From contig NZ_LROS01000006.1 in assembly GCF_001675165.1 (NCBI RefSeq), positions 1 through 64,000 of the forward strand: a stretch of DNA of 64,000 nucleotides, given 5' to 3'. Of this stretch, positions 52,036 through 62,808 are shown piece by piece (position 1 is the stretch's first letter; every line of letters begins with the position of its first letter). The stretch comes from Clostridium ragsdalei P11. Lineage in GTDB: Bacteria; Bacillota; Clostridia; Clostridiales; Clostridiaceae. The notes beneath the pieces are model-generated. The model was not told the DNA's origin. It searched no databases and saw nothing but the letters and a program-made list of their open reading frames with translations. The position numbers and the translations under genes are program-made.

Positions 52036-54360
52036 TTAATTATCTCTTAAGATTGCATTTTCAAGTACAGTATCTATATTATCTGCAAGTATATATTTCA
52101 ATTTGCTTTTAACTGTCTTTGGAATTTTCAAAAGGTCTTTTTCATTTTCCATAGGTATTATAACCGTATCTATACCTGCCCTATACGCTGCAAGACTCTT
52201 TTCTTTTAACCCACCTATAGGAAGAACCCTTCCCGTTAATGTTATCTCTCCAGTCATAGCTACATTGTGTTTTACCTTATTTTTGTTAAGTGCAGATATC
52301 ATTGCAGTAACCATAGTAACTCCTGCAGAAGGTCCATCTTTTGGTACTGCACCTTCTGGAACATGTATATGCAAATCATAGTTTTTATAAAATCCACTTT
52401 CTATTCCATATTTATGGGAATTGGCTCTTATATAACTGTACCCAGTTTTAGCTGACTCTTTCATCACATCACCAAGTTGGCCTGTTAATTGCAACTTACC
52501 ATTTCCAGGCATTACGCTTACTTCTACAGGAAGAGTATCTCCTCCGTATCCTGTCCATGCCATTCCCGTAACTACTCCCACTTTATCTTCCTTATCTACC
52601 TTATCATAAGTAAATATTTCAGGTCCAAGGTAAGATTTTACTTTAGTTACAGTAACATTTATATTTTTTTTGCCCTTTTCCATAATCTCTGCTATTGCTT
52701 TTCTTATAATGGATGCAACTCTCCTCTCAAGACTCCTAACGCCTGATTCTCTAGTGTAATTGTCTATTAACTTGTATATAGCTGAATCCGAAAAAATAAT
52801 TTTATTATCCACTAATCCATTTTGTTCTAGCTCTTTAGGTATAAGATGTTCTTTACATATATGGAGTTTTTCTTCACTAGTATACCCAGATATCTCTATT
52901 ACTTCCATTCTATCAAAAAGTGGCCTTGGAACAGTTTCAAGTGTATTGGCAGTAGTTATAAACATTACATTTGACAAATCAAAATCTAACTCAAGGTAAT
53001 GATCTCTAAATGTACTGTTTTGCTCACTATCCAATACTTCCAGAAGAGCATCTGCAGGATCTCCTCTAAAGTCCCCGCTCATCTTATCTATTTCATCCAA
53101 TAAAAATAGTGGATTTTTAGATTTGGCCTGTTTCATTCCATATATTATTCTTCCTGGAATAGCCCCTACATAGGTTTTCCTATGTCCTCTTATCTCAGCT
53201 TCATCCCTTACTCCTCCAAGGGACATCCTTACAAAATTTCTATTTAAAGCATGAGCTATAGACTTTGCAATAGAAGTTTTTCCAACTCCAGGAGGTCCTA
53301 CAAGGCATAGTATTGGACCTTTAAGTGATTTACTCATTTTTTTAGCTGCTAGATATTCAATTATTCTATCTTTAACATCCTTTAATCCATAATGCTCTTT
53401 TTCAAGTATTTCTCTAACAGATTTTATCTCTAAATTATCCTTAGTCTGGGCATTCCAAGGTAAATCAAGTATCCAATCCAAATAAGTTCTTATTACTCCC
53501 CCTTCTGCAGAATAGGTTCCTGTATTTTTTAATCTATCTAATTCATACAATGCCTTATCTTTAACATCTTTAGGAAGCTTTGCTTTACTTATTTTGTTTT
53601 TATACCTTTTCATTTCTTTTTTATCTTCGTCATCTTCCCCAAGTTCTTCTTGTATTGCCTTTAGTTGTTCCTTTAAATAATATTCCTTTTGAACTTTATC
53701 TATCTTATTTTTTACTTTTACTCCTATTTTTCTTTCTAACTTTAAAATTTCTATTTCATTTACAAGTACACCTAAAAGTTTTTTAAGCCTTTCTTCTATG
53801 TCATAGCATTCCAGAATTTCCTGTCTCTTTTCTTGTTTTAGCATTAAATATGAACTTACAGTATCAGCTAATCTTCCCCAATTATTTAATTCATCTAAGG
53901 TTATTATAGTTTCTACTGGTATATTTCCAGATAATTTTATGTATTCATCAAATTTATCTTTAATAGTACGGGCTAAGGCTTCACAATTTTTATTGTCGTC
54001 ATCTTCTTCTTCATCTTCCAAAATCTCCACTTCTACTTTAAAAAAGGGATCTTTACTTATAAACTCTTTTAATACTGCCCTTGTTTCACCTTCTACAAGT
54101 ACTCTAACTGTATCTCCTGGTAGTTTTAATATTTGTTTTATATTACAAATAGTACCTGTTTGAAATATATCTTCTTCTTCTGGTTCTTCAATTTTAGCTT
54201 CTTTTTGAGCGGTTAAAAATATTTTTTGATCTGCAAGCATAGCTTCTTCTAGTGCAAGTATTGACTTTTTCCTACCTACATCAAAATGTAAAACCATGTA
54301 TGGAAATACAGTAATACCCCTCAATGGAATTAGAGGAAGAACTTTTAAGTTTTTATCCAT
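52036..54360 (-). CDS. lon: ATP-dependent Lon protease
   Basis: This 774-residue cytoplasmic AAA+ protease removes misfolded and regulatory proteins. A LON N domain (about 5-200) and coiled linker ([20 protein letters not shown], trimmed) lead to the ATPase: Walker [13 protein letters not shown], Walker [11 protein letters not shown], then the sensor and arginine-finger helices. The C-terminal protease domain has the catalytic Ser in [10 protein letters not shown] and Lys in [10 protein letters not shown]. Length is typical of LonA. Spacing to engB (13 nt) and clpX (105 nt with a terminator between) is consistent with two transcripts. Confidence 0.95.
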   Translation of the reverse strand: MDKNLKVLPLIPLRGITVFPYMVLHFDVGRKKSILALEEAMLADQKIFLTAQKEAKIEEPEEEDIFQTGTICNIKQILKLPGDTVRVLVEGETRAVLKEFISKDPFFKVEVEILEDEEEDDDNKNCEALARTIKDKFDEYIKLSGNIPVETIITLDELNNWGRLADTVSSYLMLKQEKRQEILECYDIEERLKKLLGVLVNEIEILKLERKIGVKVKNKIDKVQKEYYLKEQLKAIQEELGEDDEDKKEMKRYKNKISKAKLPKDVKDKALYELDRLKNTGTYSAEGGVIRTYLDWILDLPWNAQTKDNLEIKSVREILEKEHYGLKDVKDRIIEYLAAKKMSKSLKGPILCLVGPPGVGKTSIAKSIAHALNRNFVRMSLGGVRDEAEIRGHRKTYVGAIPGRIIYGMKQAKSKNPLFLLDEIDKMSGDFRGDPADALLEVLDSEQNSTFRDHYLELDFDLSNVMFITTANTLETVPRPLFDRMEVIEISGYTSEEKLHICKEHLIPKELEQNGLVDNKIIFSDSAIYKLIDNYTRESGVRSLERRVASIIRKAIAEIMEKGKKNINVTVTKVKSYLGPEIFTYDKVDKEDKVGVVTGMAWTGYGGDTLPVEVSVMPGNGKLQLTGQLGDVMKESAKTGYSYIRANSHKYGIESGFYKNYDLHIHVPEGAVPKDGPSAGVTMVTAMISALNKNKVKHNVAMTGEITLTGRVLPIGGLKEKSLAAYRAGIDTVIIPMENEKDLLKIPKTVKSKLKYILADNIDTVLENAILRDN

Positions 54361-54426
54361 CTTTCTCTCCTCACTTTAAATAGTTTAAATTCATATATCA
54401 GCATTTTATATACTTAACTATTGCTT

Positions 54427-54458
54427 AAAAGAGAGTACCGAAACCAGTACTCTCTTTT
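54427..54458. terminator. Terminator downstream of clpX
   Basis: AAAAGAGAGTAC (54427-54438) and GTACTCTCTTTT (54447-54458), a 12-bp symmetric stem with T-runs on both strands. It lies just after clpX and before the lon leader. Confidence 0.85.
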
Positions 54459-54465
54459 TAATAAC

Positions 54466-55755
54466 CTATGCAGTTTCAGGGCCTTTTCGTGTTCTTGACT
54501 TTTTTAATTTAATAGGCGTCCTCTTTCCATCCTCTGCCTCTATAAGTTCTGGCTTCTTTGTCTCCACTGCATTCTTATCAATTATTACTTTAGCTATTTC
54601 CTCTTTTGAAGGTATATCAAACATTACATCCTTCATAGTTTCCTCTATAATAGCTCTAAGACCTCTAGCTCCTGTATTTCTCTTTAATGCTTCATCTGAT
54701 ATAGCTTCCAGTGCATCTTCTTTAAATTCAAGTTCTACATCATCAAATTCAAAGAGCTTTTTATATTGTTTAATCAGTGCATTTTTAGGTTCTTTTAATA
54801 TTCTTACAAGAGCACTCCTGTCTAATGCCTCCAAAGTTACTATAATAGGAATTCTACCTACAAATTCTGGTATAAGTCCAAACTTTAGAAGATCTCCAGG
54901 CATTATATCTTTTAAAAGTTTTCCTATGTCCTTTTCCTTTTTAGATTGTATTTCTGCACCAAAGCCTAAAGTGCTTACTCTAGTCCTACGTTCTATTATA
55001 TTGTCTATACCATCAAAAGCTCCACCGCATATAAATAATATATTTGTAGTATTTATTTGAATAAATTCTTGATGCGGATGTTTTCTACCACCCTGAGGTG
55101 GCACTGAAGCTACTGTACCTTCTAATATCTTTAACAGTGCCTGCTGTACACCTTCTCCTGAAACATCCCTAGTTATAGATGGGTTTTCTGATTTTCTTGC
55201 TATTTTATCTATCTCATCTATATATACTATTCCATGTTCAGCTCTTTCTATATCGTAGTCTGCATTTTGTATAAGCTTTAACAATATATTTTCTACATCT
55301 TCACCTACATAGCCAGCTTCTGTTAAAGTAGTAGCATCTGCAATAGCAAAAGGTACATTTAAAAATTTTGCTAAAGTTTGAGCTAACAATGTTTTTCCTG
55401 ATCCTGTAGGACCAAGTAATAATATATTACTTTTTTGAAGTTCTACATCATCATTTTGATTATTTGAATTTATTCTCTTATAATGATTATACACTGCTAC
55501 AGACAGTGATTTTTTTGCATCTTCCTGACCTATTACATATTGATCAAGGTAATTTTTTATTTCTACAGGTTTAGGTATAGAAGTCATATCTATTTGAACA
55601 TCTTCTTCAAATTCATCACTTATTATTTCAGAACATAATTCTATACATTCATCACAGATATATACACCTGGTCCTGCAATTAATCTTCTAACTTGATCTT
55701 GTGTTTTACCGCAGAATGAGCATTTAAGTTGTTTTTTATCATCATTTTTGGCCAT
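54466..55755 (-). CDS. clpX: ClpX unfoldase subunit of ClpXP
   Basis: This 429-residue AAA+ unfoldase has an N-terminal zinc-binding domain ([13 protein letters not shown] ... CDECIELC). Walker A is [12 protein letters not shown], Walker B is [10 protein letters not shown], and the pore loop is GYVGEDVEN. The ClpP-contact IGF-type loop is in LGFGAEIQ, and sensor 2 is [13 protein letters not shown] 55755 follows GAGGTG; GTG 55761 is part of that site. It lies 20 nt after clpP, forming the usual clpP-clpX pair. Confidence 0.95.
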   Translation of the reverse strand: MAKNDDKKQLKCSFCGKTQDQVRRLIAGPGVYICDECIELCSEIISDEFEEDVQIDMTSIPKPVEIKNYLDQYVIGQEDAKKSLSVAVYNHYKRINSNNQNDDVELQKSNILLLGPTGSGKTLLAQTLAKFLNVPFAIADATTLTEAGYVGEDVENILLKLIQNADYDIERAEHGIVYIDEIDKIARKSENPSITRDVSGEGVQQALLKILEGTVASVPPQGGRKHPHQEFIQINTTNILFICGGAFDGIDNIIERRTRVSTLGFGAEIQSKKEKDIGKLLKDIMPGDLLKFGLIPEFVGRIPIIVTLEALDRSALVRILKEPKNALIKQYKKLFEFDDVELEFKEDALEAISDEALKRNTGARGLRAIIEETMKDVMFDIPSKEEIAKVIIDKNAVETKKPELIEAEDGKRTPIKLKKSRTRKGPETA

Positions 55756-55774
55756 TTCCACACCTCACTAAAGG

Positions 55775-56359
55775 TTATTTCTTTTTGGTAATAACTTCAT
55801 CTATCAATCCGTATTCTTTTGCTTCTTCTGCTGTCATAAAGTTATCTCTCTCAGTGTCTTTTTCAACTTTTTCAAGGGGCTGCCCTGTTCTTTCACTTAT
55901 TATAGTATTTAACTTTTTCTTTATATCTAATATTCTTTTTGCATGAATTCCAATATCAGTTGCCTGACCTTGGAATCCTCCAAGTGGTTGATGTATCATT
56001 ATCTCTGCATTTGGAAGTGCAAATCTCTTTCCCTTTGCACCAGCCGTAAGCAAAAATGCCCCCATGGAAGCTCCCATACCTATGCATATAGTGGACACAT
56101 CTGACTTTATATACTGCATCGTATCATAAATTGCCATTCCTGAGGTTATTGATCCACCTGGACTGTTTATATAAAGATATATATCTTTGTCAGGGTCTTC
56201 AGCTTCTAGGAATAACAGCTGTGCTACTACCAGACTAGCTGAAACATCATTAACCTCTTCACTAAGCATTACTATTCTATCTTTTAAAAGCCTAGAATAA
56301 ATATCGTAAGACCTTTCCCCTCTACTTGTTTGTTCTACAACTACTGGTACTAAACTCAT
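55775..56359 (-). CDS. clpP: ClpP serine protease subunit
   Basis: This 194-residue tetradecameric protease has catalytic Ser in [11 protein letters not shown], His in IMIHQPLGG, and Asp in the region near DIKKKLN. The N-terminal axial loop [17 protein letters not shown] and RIVMLSEEV are standard. It works with ClpX encoded next and accepts unfolded substrates. GAGGAGG precedes the ATG. It is separated from tig by a strong terminator, so clpP has its own promoter in the 145-nt gap. Confidence 0.95.
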   Translation of the reverse strand: MSLVPVVVEQTSRGERSYDIYSRLLKDRIVMLSEEVNDVSASLVVAQLLFLEAEDPDKDIYLYINSPGGSITSGMAIYDTMQYIKSDVSTICIGMGASMGAFLLTAGAKGKRFALPNAEIMIHQPLGGFQGQATDIGIHAKRILDIKKKLNTIISERTGQPLEKVEKDTERDNFMTAEEAKEYGLIDEVITKKK

Positions 56360-56460
56360 AAACTCTCCTCCTCTTATATAACCATTTAAGGCAATTAATA
56401 TATATTAAAATTAATTTATATCAATCTATAAGGATGAATCCTTTGAACTTTTTTATTTTA

Positions 56461-56494
56461 AATTAATTGCCAGAAAAGCTCCTGGCAATTAATT
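56461..56494 (-). terminator. Terminator after trigger factor
   Basis: AATTAATTGCCAG (56461-56473) and CTGGCAATTAATT (56482-56494) form a perfect 13-bp stem with an 8-nt loop. A/T-rich sequence follows on the minus strand. It lies 10 nt past the tig stop. Confidence 0.8.
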
Positions 56495-56504
56495 TAAATA
56501 TAAT

Positions 56505-57797
56505 CTATGCTGTTGCTTTATTACTATCTACTAACATTTTTACAACTTTTTCATTAACCACATCTGTCTCTAAATATGATTTTTGATTATTAAAAATTAG
56601 TTTTGCAGTTTTTTCTGCTTCTTTATTACCATATTGTGCAGCCATTTCTTTTGCTCTTTCCATAAGTTCGTCATCAGTTGCTTCTATCTTTTCTACTTTT
56701 GCTATTTCACCAATTACTAAATCTGTTCTTACTCTTTTTTCTGCTGATTCTTTCATATATTCTCTTACTTTTTCTTCAGTATTATTTGTATATTGATAAT
56801 ATGTCTTAAGGTCTAATCCCTGATATTTTAATCTTAATTCTAAATCTTTAAGCATAGTATCTACTTCTTTTTTTATCATAACTTCTGGTATGTTGATTTC
56901 TGCATTTGAGCAAACTTTATCTAAAACTGCTTCTTCAAATTCTCTTTTAGTTCTAAGTTCATTTGCTTCTTTTTTCTTATTCTTTATATCTTCTTTAACT
57001 TTATCCAAAGTATCAAATTCTGATATATCTTTAGCAAATTCATCATCTAATTCAGGTAGTTCTTTAATCTTTATTTCTTTAACAGTAACTTTAAATACAG
57101 CTTCTTTACCATTTAGCTCTTCTCTTCCATATTCTTTAGGAAATGTAACATGAACATCTTTTGAATCACCAGCATTAAGTCCAATTAACTGATCTTCAAA
57201 ATTATCTATGAAAGTACCGGATCCGATTTCTAACTGATAATCCTTTCCTGCTCCACCTTCAAACTCTTTGTCATCTACAAATCCATCAAAATCTATTACT
57301 GCTATATTTCCCTTTTCTATACTTCCACTTTCTTTGGTTTCTATTCTTGCATTCTTTTGCTGCATTGTCTTTAATTCTGCTTCTACTTCTTCGTCTTTTA
57401 CGTCATATGTATTTTTCTTAACTTCTAAGTCCTTATACTCTCCAAGTTTAACTTCAGGAAATACAACTATTTTTGCAGTATATATGAATTCTTTTCCTTC
57501 TCCTATTTGTACTATATCAATTTCAGGATAATCTACTGGTTTTATATCATTTTCCTTAATAGCTTGTGGATATGTATCATCACAGCAGAAATTTATTGCA
57601 TCTTCATAAAATACGCCTTCACCATAGTACTTCTTTATTATATTCATAGGGGCTTTACCTTTTCTAAAGCCAGGTATATTGAACTTTTTTGCATTTTTAG
57701 CAAATGCTTTTTTCATAGATTCATTAAACTTCTCTGCTTCTACAGTTATTTCCAATTTTACAACATTTTCTTCTATCTTTTCCTTCTTAACATTCAT
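56505..57797 (-). CDS. tig: Trigger factor, ribosome-associated chaperone
   Basis: This 430-residue chaperone binds nascent chains at the exit tunnel. The N-terminal ribosome-binding domain has the signature [20 protein letters not shown] (about 38-57). A FKBP-type PPIase domain (about 155-240; [36 protein letters not shown]) and the helical C-terminal arms (about 250-430) complete it. GAGGAAT lies before the ATG. The order tig-clpP-clpX-lon-engB is the classical Firmicute quality-control block. Confidence 0.95.
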   Translation of the reverse strand: MNVKKEKIEENVVKLEITVEAEKFNESMKKAFAKNAKKFNIPGFRKGKAPMNIIKKYYGEGVFYEDAINFCCDDTYPQAIKENDIKPVDYPEIDIVQIGEGKEFIYTAKIVVFPEVKLGEYKDLEVKKNTYDVKDEEVEAELKTMQQKNARIETKESGSIEKGNIAVIDFDGFVDDKEFEGGAGKDYQLEIGSGTFIDNFEDQLIGLNAGDSKDVHVTFPKEYGREELNGKEAVFKVTVKEIKIKELPELDDEFAKDISEFDTLDKVKEDIKNKKKEANELRTKREFEEAVLDKVCSNAEINIPEVMIKKEVDTMLKDLELRLKYQGLDLKTYYQYTNNTEEKVREYMKESAEKRVRTDLVIGEIAKVEKIEATDDELMERAKEMAAQYGNKEAEKTAKLIFNNQKSYLETDVVNEKVVKMLVDSNKATA

Positions 57798-58103
57798 TTA
57801 TAAAATTCCTCCTACTAATTACTATACATGCTTATATCAACTATGCTATTATACCATATATTTATAAACATTCCTATATGATGTGAGCATTGCCTTTCTT
57901 TACTGCTTAAATTGTAAAACTTAATATTGATATTTTATATAATTGCACCATAAAATTCAACTAATATTTTGGTGTACACACAATAATTATATTGTAAAAG
58001 TTAAATTTATGGTTTTATTGTATATTTTTCTTATTATTAGGAATTAAATTTAGTATTATAATTATATACCAAAAATCTCAAACTTTATAGTTTTTTTTAA
58101 TTT
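57798..58103. other. Intergenic with tig promoter candidate
   Basis: On the minus strand TATAAT (57853-57848) makes a good -10 about 50 nt before the tig ATG, but no convincing -35 is present. The rest is A+T-rich, and the region after the TIM-barrel gene stop has only a weak terminator candidate. Confidence 0.4.
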
Positions 58104-58889
58104 TTACAAGCACTTTTCAATATAATCCTTAGAAACTTTTAATTCATCATAGTCTTTATAATTGTCACTGTACACTTCAATTATACCAACCTTATTATAA
58201 TTTGCTTCTCGCAGCTTACAAAATAACTTCTTATAATTTGTATCACCTTTACCTGGAAGCAAACATGAACTTGTTGAATTTCTATCGTTTATATGTAAAT
58301 TTTCTATAGCTCCTGACATAATATCTATATATTCTTCAGGTAACCTTCCAGCTCTATAGGCTTGCTTTATGTCCAGTGTAAAATATAGGGAATCCTCATA
58401 TTTTTCTCTAAGTGTATATAAAAAATCAATATTTCCTGACATACACCAAAATACATTTTCCTGGCACAGTTTTATGCCTTCTTCTCCTGCTGTATATAAT
58501 AATTTATCATAAACATCAAAAACCAGATCATAGTTAATTACATTATAGAGTTTTTTATGCTTCATTCCATGAAACGTGTAGCACTTAGCTCCAACTTTTC
58601 TGGCTAGTTTACATACTTGTTTAAACTGTAAAAATGCGTCATTCCTTCTCCTCTTATATTCATCAAATAAATTAGGTTCAAAAGAAGAAGAAAAGGCATG
58701 AACAGAATTTATAGTAAAATTGTTCTTTAATTTCTGTTCCAAAAGTATATCTCCAAAATTTTCACTATATTCACTGATACTATTTAAAAATATTTCTCCT
58801 AAATTAAATCCTAAATTTTTCATCAAAGCTATACTATTTTCCGTATTTACATTTGGGTAAAAGCTAGCTGATGACAATCCTATATCCAT
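58104..58889 (-). CDS. Xylose-isomerase-like TIM-barrel protein (AP endonuclease 2 family)
   Basis: This 261-residue sugar-phosphate isomerase/epimerase-like barrel has the strand and metal motifs MDIGLSSASFYPN, NSVHAFSSSFEPN (His), GAKCYTFHGMKHKK (His), IKLCQENVFWC (Glu), YFTLDIKQAYRAG (Asp), IENLHINDRNS (His/Asp) and VGIIEVYSD (Glu). It is probably a divalent-metal enzyme acting on a sugar, inositol or related substrate. It stands alone, with no sugar genes nearby, so the substrate is unknown. GGAGG precedes the ATG. Confidence 0.85.
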   Translation of the reverse strand: MDIGLSSASFYPNVNTENSIALMKNLGFNLGEIFLNSISEYSENFGDILLEQKLKNNFTINSVHAFSSSFEPNLFDEYKRRRNDAFLQFKQVCKLARKVGAKCYTFHGMKHKKLYNVINYDLVFDVYDKLLYTAGEEGIKLCQENVFWCMSGNIDFLYTLREKYEDSLYFTLDIKQAYRAGRLPEEYIDIMSGAIENLHINDRNSTSSCLLPGKGDTNYKKLFCKLREANYNKVGIIEVYSDNYKDYDELKVSKDYIEKCL

Positions 58890-58930
58890 AATTCCTCCAA
58901 AGTTATCATATACTTCTATCGTAAAAATAA

Positions 58931-58957
58931 CCAGTAGAAGGCTGCACCTTCTACTGG
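58931..58957 (-). terminator. Terminator overlapping a stop codon
   Basis: CCAGTAGAAGG (58931-58941) and CCTTCTACTGG (58947-58957) form an 11-bp stem with a 5-nt loop; TTATTTTT follows on the minus strand. It contains the TAG of the membrane-anchored protein gene. Confidence 0.85.
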
Positions 58958-59730
58958 GTAACGGAACCTGATGCCGTTAAGTAAACAGTTTTACCATCTA
59001 CAATGGCCGTAAGTCCCTTTTCATTTATTCCCTGAAACTTTATATCTTCACCTTCTATATTCTGAACCATAACATGATTCTTATTCTGCAAGCTTTCTAT
59101 CCACACGTATTTTGCAGTTTTCCCAATCCATGGAAGTTGGCTTACATAGGCAATATTATTGTCGTCTATAAATTTAGGTGAAGAACACCATACATATCCT
59201 GGATTATTAGTTAATTGAAAATCTTTTGCTATTACAGTTCCTGTAGTAGATACATACTGTGGATTTGTTATATCCTGTTTATTCCCATTTGCATCCACTA
59301 ACAATATACTCTGAGATTTATCATCAAACAAAAGTGCATTCTTACCTGATGGGCTTACATCATATGTACCGCTGCTATCTGCCTTAAATACTTTGTCATT
59401 ACCCTTAACTTGATATATTAAACTTACATCTTTTCCACTACTCAATTTTATTTTATATGAATTCTGACTTGCTGCATCCTTAGACTTAGTTTGAGTATTT
59501 GGTTGAGATGATTTTTGACTATCCGTATTATTCTTTGTCTGTTTGTTTTCAGAAACAATATTGTTCTTTACCTTACTTGTTTCCTTTACTACATCCCTAA
59601 ATGCTCCCCTTATGTAAACTACAACTAACACTGCTACCATCAGACATGCCACAATAAGTATAACTTTATTTCTCTTATGCCGCTGCATTTTCTTTTCATA
59701 TTCTTTGCTAAAAATACTTGGTTTACCCAC
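58951..59730 (-). CDS. Membrane-anchored hypothetical protein with Ser/Thr/Asn-rich linker
   Basis: This 259-residue protein has a basic cytoplasmic start (KKMQRHKRNK) and a single hydrophobic anchor (about 23-42; VILIVACLMVAVLVVVYI). A low-complexity Lys/Asn/Ser/Gln linker (about 50-92) leads to an extracytoplasmic beta-rich domain (about 93-259) that alternates SLIYQVKGNDKVF, SGKNALLFDDKSQSILLVDANG and IDDNNIAYVSQLPW. This pattern suggests beta-propeller-like or dipeptidyl-peptidase N-like blades. GGAGGAG precedes the ATG. I recognise no named family. It is probably monocistronic. Confidence 0.75.
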   Translation of the reverse strand: MGKPSIFSKEYEKKMQRHKRNKVILIVACLMVAVLVVVYIRGAFRDVVKETSKVKNNIVSENKQTKNNTDSQKSSQPNTQTKSKDAASQNSYKIKLSSGKDVSLIYQVKGNDKVFKADSSGTYDVSPSGKNALLFDDKSQSILLVDANGNKQDITNPQYVSTTGTVIAKDFQLTNNPGYVWCSSPKFIDDNNIAYVSQLPWIGKTAKYVWIESLQNKNHVMVQNIEGEDIKFQGINEKGLTAIVDGKTVYLTASGSVTQ

Positions 59731-59997
59731 TAAAAAACTCCTCCTATACTTAGTATTAATAACTATGGGAAGTTAAATCACCCATTATAAAAAGTGGTGA
59801 TTCCCTGATTAATATTCCCAAAGGATTATCCATTATATAAAATTATACGCAATGAAAAATCATTATAACCCTTCATGTATATAATAAATAATATTGTAGG
59901 AATTCATTACTTATTATACCTCAAAAATCTTATAAATAGTAATAATTTTTTGTAAAACTCCATAAAATTGTGAAAGGCAAATTTAAGCTATTTACTT

Positions 59998-60050
59998 AAA
60001 TAAGCCTATTCCTAAAAACACAGTTAATGTGCTATAGAAATAGGCTTATT
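59998..60050. terminator. Hairpin at the end of the pyr operon
   Basis: AAATAAGCCTATT (59998-60010) pairs with AATAGGCTTATTT (60039-60051) around a loop with a further ACAC/GTGC pairing. The T-run is better on the plus strand, but no plus gene ends here, so it probably acts on leftward pyr transcripts. Confidence 0.6.
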
Positions 60051-60057
60051 TTTAAGT

Positions 60058-60170
60058 AATCAATTCACAGTTCACAATTCACAATTTCTGTGGATTTTTC
60101 TCCGTGAGTGTTATGAAAAATCTAAAATCTAAGAATTTAATTGTGCATCGTTCATTGTACATTGATTCTT
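60058..60170. repeat. MITE-like element family 3, copy 3
   Basis: CAATTCACAGTTCACAATTC (60061-60080) starts the left arm, and AATTGTGCATCGTTCATTGT (60138-60157) is the degenerate inverted right arm. The inner GTGGATTTTTCTCC matches the copies at 38070 and 40177. It lies directly downstream of pyrE. Confidence 0.65.
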
Positions 60171-60175
60171 TCCCC

Positions 60176-60748
60176 TTATTTGAATACTCTACTTCCAGGC
60201 TTTACATATTCTTGTCCTTGCTTACACATAGGACAATTTTCCTTATCATAAGTGTTTATATCAAGTTTTACAGCACTATAAATTGGATATTCTATTTTGA
60301 CACCTTCTGCTCTTCTGTCTACTATGCAGCATATGCCTACAACCTCTCCACCTAATTCCTGAATTACCTTAGCAACCTCTACAGAGGATTTCCCTGTAGT
60401 TACCACATCTTCGGAAATTATAATTTTTTCTCCTTCTTTTATTTCAAATCCCCTTCTTATAGTCATATTTCCATTTTGCCTTTCAGCAAATATTCCTGGT
60501 TTGCCCGTTTGCCTTGCAAGTTCATAGGAAACTAATATCCCCCCCATTGCAGGTCCAACTATTTTATCATAGTCAACATTCTCTAATTTGTCTGCAATAA
60601 CTGCTATTACATCTTTTGCCTTGTCAGGATATTGTAAAAGTTTTGCACACTGACAATACCTATCACTGTGTTTTCCTGAAGAAAGTAAAAAATGTCCTTC
60701 CAAAAGTGCTCCTACTTCTTTCAATGTATTTATAACTAAATTATCCAT
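60176..60748 (-). CDS. pyrE: Orotate phosphoribosyltransferase PyrE
   Basis: This 190-residue enzyme converts orotate and PRPP to orotidine monophosphate. The PRPP-binding loop is [14 protein letters not shown] (about 118-131). The N-terminal [13 protein letters not shown] and the catalytic Lys/Arg region [20 protein letters not shown] are typical. A C-terminal CPMCKQG Cys pair, not universal, may bind metal. It is the last gene of the pyr operon, 10 nt after pyrD. The AGGAGGA ribosome binding site is strong. Confidence 0.94.
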   Translation of the reverse strand: MDNLVINTLKEVGALLEGHFLLSSGKHSDRYCQCAKLLQYPDKAKDVIAVIADKLENVDYDKIVGPAMGGILVSYELARQTGKPGIFAERQNGNMTIRRGFEIKEGEKIIISEDVVTTGKSSVEVAKVIQELGGEVVGICCIVDRRAEGVKIEYPIYSAVKLDINTYDKENCPMCKQGQEYVKPGSRVFK

Positions 60749-60758
60749 AACTGTCCTC

Positions 60759-61649
60759 CTAAATTATTCCTCTTATTTCACTTAAATCTTTTATATTTTC
60801 ATCTTTCATATATTTCTCTATACCATCTATTATATCCAAACATATATCTGGTTTTATAAAGTTTGCAGTGCCTACCTGAATTGCATAAGCTCCTGCCATT
60901 ATAAATTCTATTGCATCTTGAAAGCTTACTATTCCACCTATTCCAACTACAGGAACTTTTACAGCTTTTGAAACTTCATATACCATTCTTAATGCAATGG
61001 GCTTTATTGCCGGACCCGACAATCCGGCAGTTATATTATTAAATACTGCCTTCCTGTTTTTAATATCTACAGCCATAGCCTTAAATGTATTTACAAGGGA
61101 TAAGCTATCCGCTCCTGCTTCGCAGCACTTATATGCCATATCTACGATATCTTCAGCATTAGGAGATAATTTCACCATAAGTGGTTTTTTGCAGACTTTC
61201 CTTACAGCACTTACTATTTCATAAGCTACCTTTGATTTTATTCCAAAAGCCATACCCCCACTTTTTACATTAGGGCAAGATATGTTCAGTTCTATAATGT
61301 CTACATCCGAGCTACTTAGCTTCTCCACGGATTCAACATAATCATCTATAGTACTTCCGCCTATGTTAGCTATAACAACTGTATCAAATTTTTTCATTTT
61401 AGGAAGTTCAAAATTTATAAAATGTTCTACTCCTGGATTTTGAAGTCCCACGCTATTTAATATACCTGCTTTAGTTTCATAGCTTCTTATGCCATCATTT
61501 CCTTCTTTTCTTTTTAATGTAAGACCCTTAGAACATATTCCTCCCAATTTTGATACATCATAAATTTGATTATATTCTTCACCAAATCCAAAGGTTCCAG
61601 ATGCTCCGATTACAGGATTTTTAAAATTCACACCGCATATATCTATCAA
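60759..61649 (-). CDS. pyrD: Dihydroorotate dehydrogenase B, catalytic subunit PyrD
   Basis: This 296-residue FMN enzyme of class 1B oxidises dihydroorotate and passes electrons through PyrK to NAD+. The catalytic Cys lies in [13 protein letters not shown] (about 130). FMN and substrate contacts are [30 protein letters not shown] and [21 protein letters not shown] separate pyrK gene next door fixes the 1B assignment. GAAAGGGGAAGG lies upstream. It is separated from pyrK by a hairpin repeat. Confidence 0.95.
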   Translation of the reverse strand: MIDICGVNFKNPVIGASGTFGFGEEYNQIYDVSKLGGICSKGLTLKRKEGNDGIRSYETKAGILNSVGLQNPGVEHFINFELPKMKKFDTVVIANIGGSTIDDYVESVEKLSSSDVDIIELNISCPNVKSGGMAFGIKSKVAYEIVSAVRKVCKKPLMVKLSPNAEDIVDMAYKCCEAGADSLSLVNTFKAMAVDIKNRKAVFNNITAGLSGPAIKPIALRMVYEVSKAVKVPVVGIGGIVSFQDAIEFIMAGAYAIQVGTANFIKPDICLDIIDGIEKYMKDENIKDLSEIRGII

Positions 61650-61680
61650 TTGGTTAAACTTCCTTTCCCCTTCTATATTT

Positions 61681-61740
61681 AGGCATTTGAAAGAAAATAG
61701 TCCAGCATACTGACTAGTTATTTCTTTAAAAATACCTTAA
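61681..61740. repeat. Hairpin repeat in the pyr operon, uninterrupted copy
   Basis: This 60-bp imperfect palindrome pairs AGGCATTTGAAAGAAAATAGTCC (61681-61703, trimmed in meaning to its arm) with GACTAGTTATTTCTTTAAAAATACCTT. The loop is AGCATACT. It lies between pyrK and pyrD. The same unit at 62537-62808 is split by a structured insert. Confidence 0.75.
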
Positions 61741-61743
61741 GCG

Positions 61744-62496
61744 TCACAGTACTATATCGCTTCCTAAGAAAACTGGTCCATCTTTACATGCTCGTTTATT
61801 ACCTTTAATAGTACTACAAGTACATACAAGACATGCTCCCACTCCACAGGCCATACGATTTTCCATTGAAACATATACGGTTACCTGCTTTTTTCTACAC
61901 ATACTTATTACTTTTTTCATCATGACTTCCGGTCCACAGCATAATACAGTATCATAGAGTTCAGGCCTAAATTCATCAGTTACATAGCCCTTTGTACCCT
62001 GGGTTCCCGTTTCTGTAGAAATGTGTATATCATCTACAAAAGGTTTAAATTTATCTATAGAATATACACTATCTCTAAAACCAGCATAAAGATCTAATTT
62101 ACAATTCTCATGTTGTTTTCTTATGCTTTGAGCAAGATAAAACATTGGGGCAATTCCTATACCTCCTGCAATAATAGCAGTTTTTGTTTTCAAATTCTCT
62201 ATATCAAATCCATTTCCCAAAGGCCCTAAAAGTTTTATTTCATCGCCAGTTTTCAATTTGCTTAACTTTTCAGTACCTTGCCCTACTACTTGATATAAGA
62301 AAACTATTTTATTTGTATCTAAATAATGTACGCTTATAGGCCTTGAAAGCAGCGGTTCTAATTTCCAACATCTCAGCATATAAAACTGACCTGGTTTGCC
62401 CTTAAATTTCCCCTGAATTTCAAGCTTATAAATACCTTCAGCTGTTTTTTCATTTTTATATACTTTTTCAGTGGTATAGCTTAACTCATTTTTCAA
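61744..62496 (-). CDS. pyrK: Dihydroorotate dehydrogenase electron transfer subunit PyrK
   Basis: This 250-residue FAD and [2Fe-2S] protein links PyrD to NAD+. The FAD motif is PLLSRPISVHYLD, the NAD-binding GGIGIAPMFYLAQ, and the cluster ligands are CGVGACLVCTCSTIKGNKRAC (four Cys, cited in part: GACLVCTC). The start is TTG 62496 with GGAGA about 9 nt upstream; the nearby ATG is out of frame. It lies between two hairpin-repeat copies in the operon. Confidence 0.93.
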   Translation of the reverse strand: MKNELSYTTEKVYKNEKTAEGIYKLEIQGKFKGKPGQFYMLRCWKLEPLLSRPISVHYLDTNKIVFLYQVVGQGTEKLSKLKTGDEIKLLGPLGNGFDIENLKTKTAIIAGGIGIAPMFYLAQSIRKQHENCKLDLYAGFRDSVYSIDKFKPFVDDIHISTETGTQGTKGYVTDEFRPELYDTVLCCGPEVMMKKVISMCRKKQVTVYVSMENRMACGVGACLVCTCSTIKGNKRACKDGPVFLGSDIVL

Positions 62497-62536
62497 TACA
62501 TTTCTTCTCCATTTCTAAATATTTTTTGATACCTTA

Positions 62537-62808
62537 AGGCATTTGAAAGAAAATAACAAGTTAAAGATGCGACGGATATTTTTTATCCGATGACTAACCC
62601 GCCCTAATACTCACTCTTTTCCAAGTGTGAGTAAAGAGCGGCTATGTCCATGGATAACAATTTCTAAGCATCAGGTGCTAAGAACTTTGTTTATCAGACA
62701 AGGAGGCAGGTTCCGCAGATAGTGAATCCTATCTAAGGGTTCTACCGACGCAGTATGATAAAAAATAGACTAGCATACTGACTGGTTATTTCTTTGAAAA
62801 TACCTTAA
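62537..62808. repeat. Hairpin repeat split by a structured insert (copy D of the RNA-like repeat)
   Basis: The ends (62537-62555 and 62769-62808) match the uninterrupted repeat at 61681-61740. About 210 bp are inserted between them. The insert holds, on the minus strand, the structured repeat: TTATCC/GGATAA (62590-62595 and about 62650-62655), CCGCCCT/AGAGCGG, a covarying ACTCAC/GTGAGT tip and the second hairpin TTCTAAGC/GCTAAGAA. It also holds a further TTATCA...TGATAA hairpin with AGATAG/CTATCT (62697-62762). The right end overlaps the last codons of pyrF. Confidence 0.75.
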
